Below, piece by piece: positions 14,949-17,290 of a stretch of DNA of 17,290 bases. Position numbers and translations under genes: made by a program. Position 1 is the first letter of the stretch. Each line of letters begins with the position of its first letter. Source of the stretch: Geminicoccaceae bacterium (GTDB taxonomy: Bacteria > Pseudomonadota > Alphaproteobacteria > Geminicoccales > Geminicoccaceae); contig JAGREZ010000288.1 in assembly GCA_020446285.1 (NCBI GenBank), positions 1-17,290 on the forward strand, written 5' to 3'. Under the pieces are notes generated by a model. That model saw only the letters and a list, made by a program, of their open reading frames with translations. It was not told the origin of the DNA and did no database searches.

Positions 14949-15166
14949 GGCATGTCTGTGCGTACTTCCGTCCGCTTCATGGCGGTCCCCTGGACCGTCC
15001 GGTTGACGCTCGCGGAGCATGCCGACAGGGCATCGCCGCATTTGCAGGTTCGCAGGCGAGCGACCGCGTTGCGAGGCGTTACATTAGGCATGGCGGCAGG
15101 TATGGTCGAGTCGATCGCCGCGATTCACCAAGAAATCGCCGGAGCGTCTGTACAATCTTACGTCGT

Positions 15167-15190
15167 GTTCACTTACCAAGTTAAGTGGAC
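15167..15190. promoter_or_regulatory. Candidate operator palindrome between divergent exopolysaccharide genes
   Basis: GTTCACTTA (15167-15175) faces TAAGTGGAC (15182-15190) across six bases. Eight of nine positions are complementary and the ninth is a G-T pair. A 24-base two-fold symmetric element in a divergent promoter region is the usual form of a dimeric regulator site. The regulator is unknown. Confidence 0.4.
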
Positions 15191-15345
15191 GCGTTGATTT
15201 TTCAGCTTTTGGTTCAATCGTAAATTGTTGCATCATTATGGGGTGCCCAACCGAAAGTTTGACATCCGCACTTGTCTTCCGACGGCTAGCAGCATGCTGA
15301 CGAACTGGCGAAAGCCATGACGTCCGTCGGCCTGTCGGAGTGGGA

Positions 15346-16890
15346 ATGCTCTTCAACTCTCTTTCGTTTCTCGTGTTCTTCCTTCCTGTGATGCTCTGCG
15401 GCTATCATCTGGCCGCGTCGCGGCTTGGGTGGAGAGTCGCACTGGGCTGGCTGGTTCTCGGGTCGCTATTCTTCTACGCTTGGTGGTATCCGCCATATCT
15501 GGTGCTGATCGTCGTCTCGATGGCGGCGAATTTCATCATCGGCGACTGCCTGCGGAAGACCGGTTCGCGGCTGGTGCTCGTGCTCGGTATCGGCCTCGAT
15601 CTTGCACTGATCGGCGTGTTCAAATATGCCGGTTTCGTGCTTTCCGCGATCGTATGGTTCGCTGATGTGCCGCCGCCGTCCGTTTCCATCGTTCTGCCGC
15701 TGGCAATCTCCTTCTTCACCTTTCAGCAGATCGCCTTTCTGGTGGATTGCTGGCGTGGCGACATCGATGAGCGGGATCCCTTGCATTTTGCCTTCTTCGT
15801 CACGTTCTTTCCGCAACTGATCGCCGGGCCCATCGTCCGCCATCAGGAAATCTCGCCGCAAATCCGCACGCCACGGGCGGGCGGCCTGCGTGCAAACGAT
15901 CTCGCCATCGGGTTTACGCTCCTTGCCATCGGCATGATCAAGAAGGTGCTGATCGCCGACCACCTCGCGCTCTATGCCGATCCGGTCTTCGCCGACGCGG
16001 GCGCCGGTATCGCGCCGTCGCTGGTCGAGGCCTGGGCCGGAACGATGGCCTTTACCTTCCAGCTGTATTTTGACTTTTCCGGTTATTGCGACATGGCGAT
16101 CGGCCTCGGTCGCATGTTCGGCTTCCGGTTGCCGGAGAATTTCGACACACCTTATCGTGCAGCAAGCATCATTTCCTTCTGGCGGCGCTGGCACATGACG
16201 CTCGGTCATTTCCTGCGCGAATATCTCTATCGACCGCTGGGCGGTAACCGGGGTGGCGCATGGCGGCTGCCGGCCCTGCTGTCGACGATGTTGCTCGGTG
16301 GGCTCTGGCATGGTGCCGGCTGGACGTTCGTGATCTGGGGCGGGATACATGGCGTGGCCCTGGCGATCGCCCATGGCTGGCGCATGTTTCGCCACCAGTC
16401 GCGGCGAGGATATTTGCCGCCCGGGGCATTCCGTGTGGTTCTCGGCTGGGCCTGCACCTTCGCCTTCGTCCATTTTGCCTGGGTTCTCTTTCGTGCCGAG
16501 GACTTCGATGCGGCAATGCGGATCTACGCCGGGCTCTTCGGCGGCAACGGTGCCCGTCTGCCCGAATATTACCTCGGTCTGCTCGAACCCATTGGCGGTG
16601 CCGGCACCCTCCTGCAGCAGGCTGGCATGACATTCGAGCCCTTGGCAGACTTCCGTTTTCACGGTGTGGATCAACTGGTCGTCATCGGGCTTGCGGCCGC
16701 AATGGCCATTTTGGGACCGAGTGGCGTCGCATTTGTCCGAAGCATGGATGTCCGGAGAATGGAGCAGGACGACCGGCGTTCATTCGGATTCGGCTTGCCG
16801 CAGGGGCTCGTCGCCGGCATCGCTCTCGGCATCGCGATGACCGCGCTCTATGCGGATCCGCCCATGCGCTTTATCTATTTCCAGTTCTGA
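15346..16890 (+). CDS. MBOAT-family polysaccharide O-acyltransferase (AlgI-like)
   Basis: A 514-residue polytopic inner membrane protein of the membrane-bound O-acyltransferase family, AlgI branch, which moves acyl (usually acetyl) groups across the membrane for O-acetylation of an exopolysaccharide. The N-terminus MLFNSLSFLVFFLP matches the AlgI pattern. Further hallmarks are the FFPQLIAGPIVRH block, FQLYFDFSGYCDMAIGLGRMFGF, FWRRWHMTLGHFLREYLYRPLGG, and the catalytic LWHGAGWTFVIWGGIHG with His322 and His335. His322 carries the same number as the essential His of Pseudomonas AlgI, as I recall it. ATG 15346 is preferred over GTG 15340 because GGAG lies five bases ahead of it. Its stop is followed after three bases by the SGNH-like gene, so they are coupled. 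The polymer it modifies cannot be named. Confidence 0.94.
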   Translation: MLFNSLSFLVFFLPVMLCGYHLAASRLGWRVALGWLVLGSLFFYAWWYPPYLVLIVVSMAANFIIGDCLRKTGSRLVLVLGIGLDLALIGVFKYAGFVLSAIVWFADVPPPSVSIVLPLAISFFTFQQIAFLVDCWRGDIDERDPLHFAFFVTFFPQLIAGPIVRHQEISPQIRTPRAGGLRANDLAIGFTLLAIGMIKKVLIADHLALYADPVFADAGAGIAPSLVEAWAGTMAFTFQLYFDFSGYCDMAIGLGRMFGFRLPENFDTPYRAASIISFWRRWHMTLGHFLREYLYRPLGGNRGGAWRLPALLSTMLLGGLWHGAGWTFVIWGGIHGVALAIAHGWRMFRHQSRRGYLPPGAFRVVLGWACTFAFVHFAWVLFRAEDFDAAMRIYAGLFGGNGARLPEYYLGLLEPIGGAGTLLQQAGMTFEPLADFRFHGVDQLVVIGLAAAMAILGPSGVAFVRSMDVRRMEQDDRRSFGFGLPQGLVAGIALGIAMTALYADPPMRFIYFQF

Positions 16891-16893
16891 GCC

Positions 16894-17290
16894 GTGCAGG
16901 CGCGCCGCTTTCTCCTTGGCATGCTGGCCGGGCTGCTGCTTGTGCCGCTCGTGCTGGCCGTTACCATCCTGATGCTCGATCGTTTCGACCGGCTCAAGGC
17001 ACCGACCTTCTCCAATCGTGCCACGCTCGATGAGAAGCTGCGTTTCATCCGCCACCGCGACGGGCCTTCCGTCGACTTGCTCCTGCTCGGTTCGTCGACG
17101 ACGCTCTGGGGAGTGGATGGCGAGGCGCTGGAGCGCCTGTGGCCGCAAAGGACGGCGCTCAATGTCGGCGTGCGCGATCTCAAGATCCATCAGGCGGTCG
17201 ATCTCGCCGCCCTTTATCTGGACCTGATGCCGGATGTGCGCGATGTCGTCATGGTCGCTACCTTGCTCGACTTCGAGAGTTGCGCGCCGG
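16894..17290 (+). CDS. Membrane-anchored SGNH-like protein, 5' part (probable polysaccharide O-acetylation partner)
   Basis: Only about 132 residues are in the window; the frame is open to the right edge. The start is GTG 16894, three bases after the MBOAT stop; a later in-frame ATG at residue 10 is possible. Residues 5-28 form one TM segment (FLLGMLAGLLLVPLVLAVTILML). Then come VDLLLLGSSTTLWGVDGEAL at about 60-79, with GSST in the position of the GDS nucleophile block of SGNH hydrolases, and the second conserved strand ALNVGVRDLKIHQ. This is the layout of DltD/AlgJ-like partners of MBOAT proteins, which complete acetyl transfer in the periplasm. The catalytic Asp/His block would be outside the window, so the family is inferred from motif and context. 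Confidence 0.75.
   Translation, partial: MQARRFLLGMLAGLLLVPLVLAVTILMLDRFDRLKAPTFSNRATLDEKLRFIRHRDGPSVDLLLLGSSTTLWGVDGEALERLWPQRTALNVGVRDLKIHQAVDLAALYLDLMPDVRDVVMVATLLDFESCAP

Larger units (their letters stand above)
14934..15345. other. 412-base divergent regulatory spacer of the exopolysaccharide locus
   Basis: No gene is supported. The spacer separates the divergent BY-kinase and MBOAT genes and must hold their promoters. Visible elements: a 9-6-9 imperfect palindrome at 15167-15190, a perfect 10-base palindrome CAGCATGCTG at 15290-15299, and a TTGACA hexamer at 15259-15264 on + without a convincing -10 at 17 bases. The half near the MBOAT gene (15155-15240) is AT-richer. No clear sigma-54 (TGGC-N-TTGC) site was found. 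Confidence 0.65.

Noticed and set aside
14934..15155. Sigma-54 promoter for the exopolysaccharide genes
   Set aside because: A TGGCATG element is present near 14950, but the required TTGC at proper spacing is missing.
15466..16674. 402-codon minus frame inside the MBOAT gene
   Set aside because: Charged, His/Glu-rich antisense translation of hydrophobic codons, typical of a shadow of a membrane protein gene.

Overview
The window is about 17.3 kb of GC-rich bacterial chromosome, most likely from an alphaproteobacterium in or near the Rhodospirillales. The evidence is the S4 and GyrB sequence style, a YfgM-like/bamB/der operon, a DUF3108 protein near rpsD, and an alphaproteobacterial-type BY-kinase. 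Genus cannot be fixed from the sequence. No rRNA, tRNA, insertion sequence, CRISPR array or prophage gene was seen. Most of the window is dense housekeeping sequence with a few small secreted or regulatory genes.

Layout. 2-1099 is the 3' part of gyrB. Downstream lie a 69-residue membrane micro-ORF with its own terminator, a small exported Cys-rich protein and a RimJ/RimL-type GNAT acetyltransferase, all on +. Convergent to these are an OsmC/YhfA-like protein and a small lipoprotein on -. Then come the DNA repair glycosylase tag (+), an RpiR-family SIS regulator (-) and, across a 386-base AT-richer spacer, a divergent XRE-type HTH regulator with an unrecognised C-terminal domain. 6588-10141 on - is an envelope/ribosome block in transcription order: YfgM-like TPR protein, bamB, der. 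Divergent from it are thpR and rpsD, followed by a DUF3108 exported protein. rpsD has its own near-consensus sigma-70 promoter.

The right end (12681-17290) is the edge of an exopolysaccharide locus. A Wzc/ExoP-like chain-length regulator with tyrosine autokinase domain is on -. Across a 412-base spacer on + are an AlgI-type MBOAT O-acyltransferase and the start of a membrane-anchored SGNH-like protein. The expected logic is kinase-controlled polymerisation and export together with O-acetylation of the same polymer.

No clearly new multi-gene system is present. The best leads are the terminator-like hairpin directly behind the rpsD promoter, the HTH regulator with an unknown sensor-like domain facing an orphan RpiR regulator, a 24-base palindrome in the divergent exopolysaccharide promoter region, and two small unassigned exported or membrane proteins.
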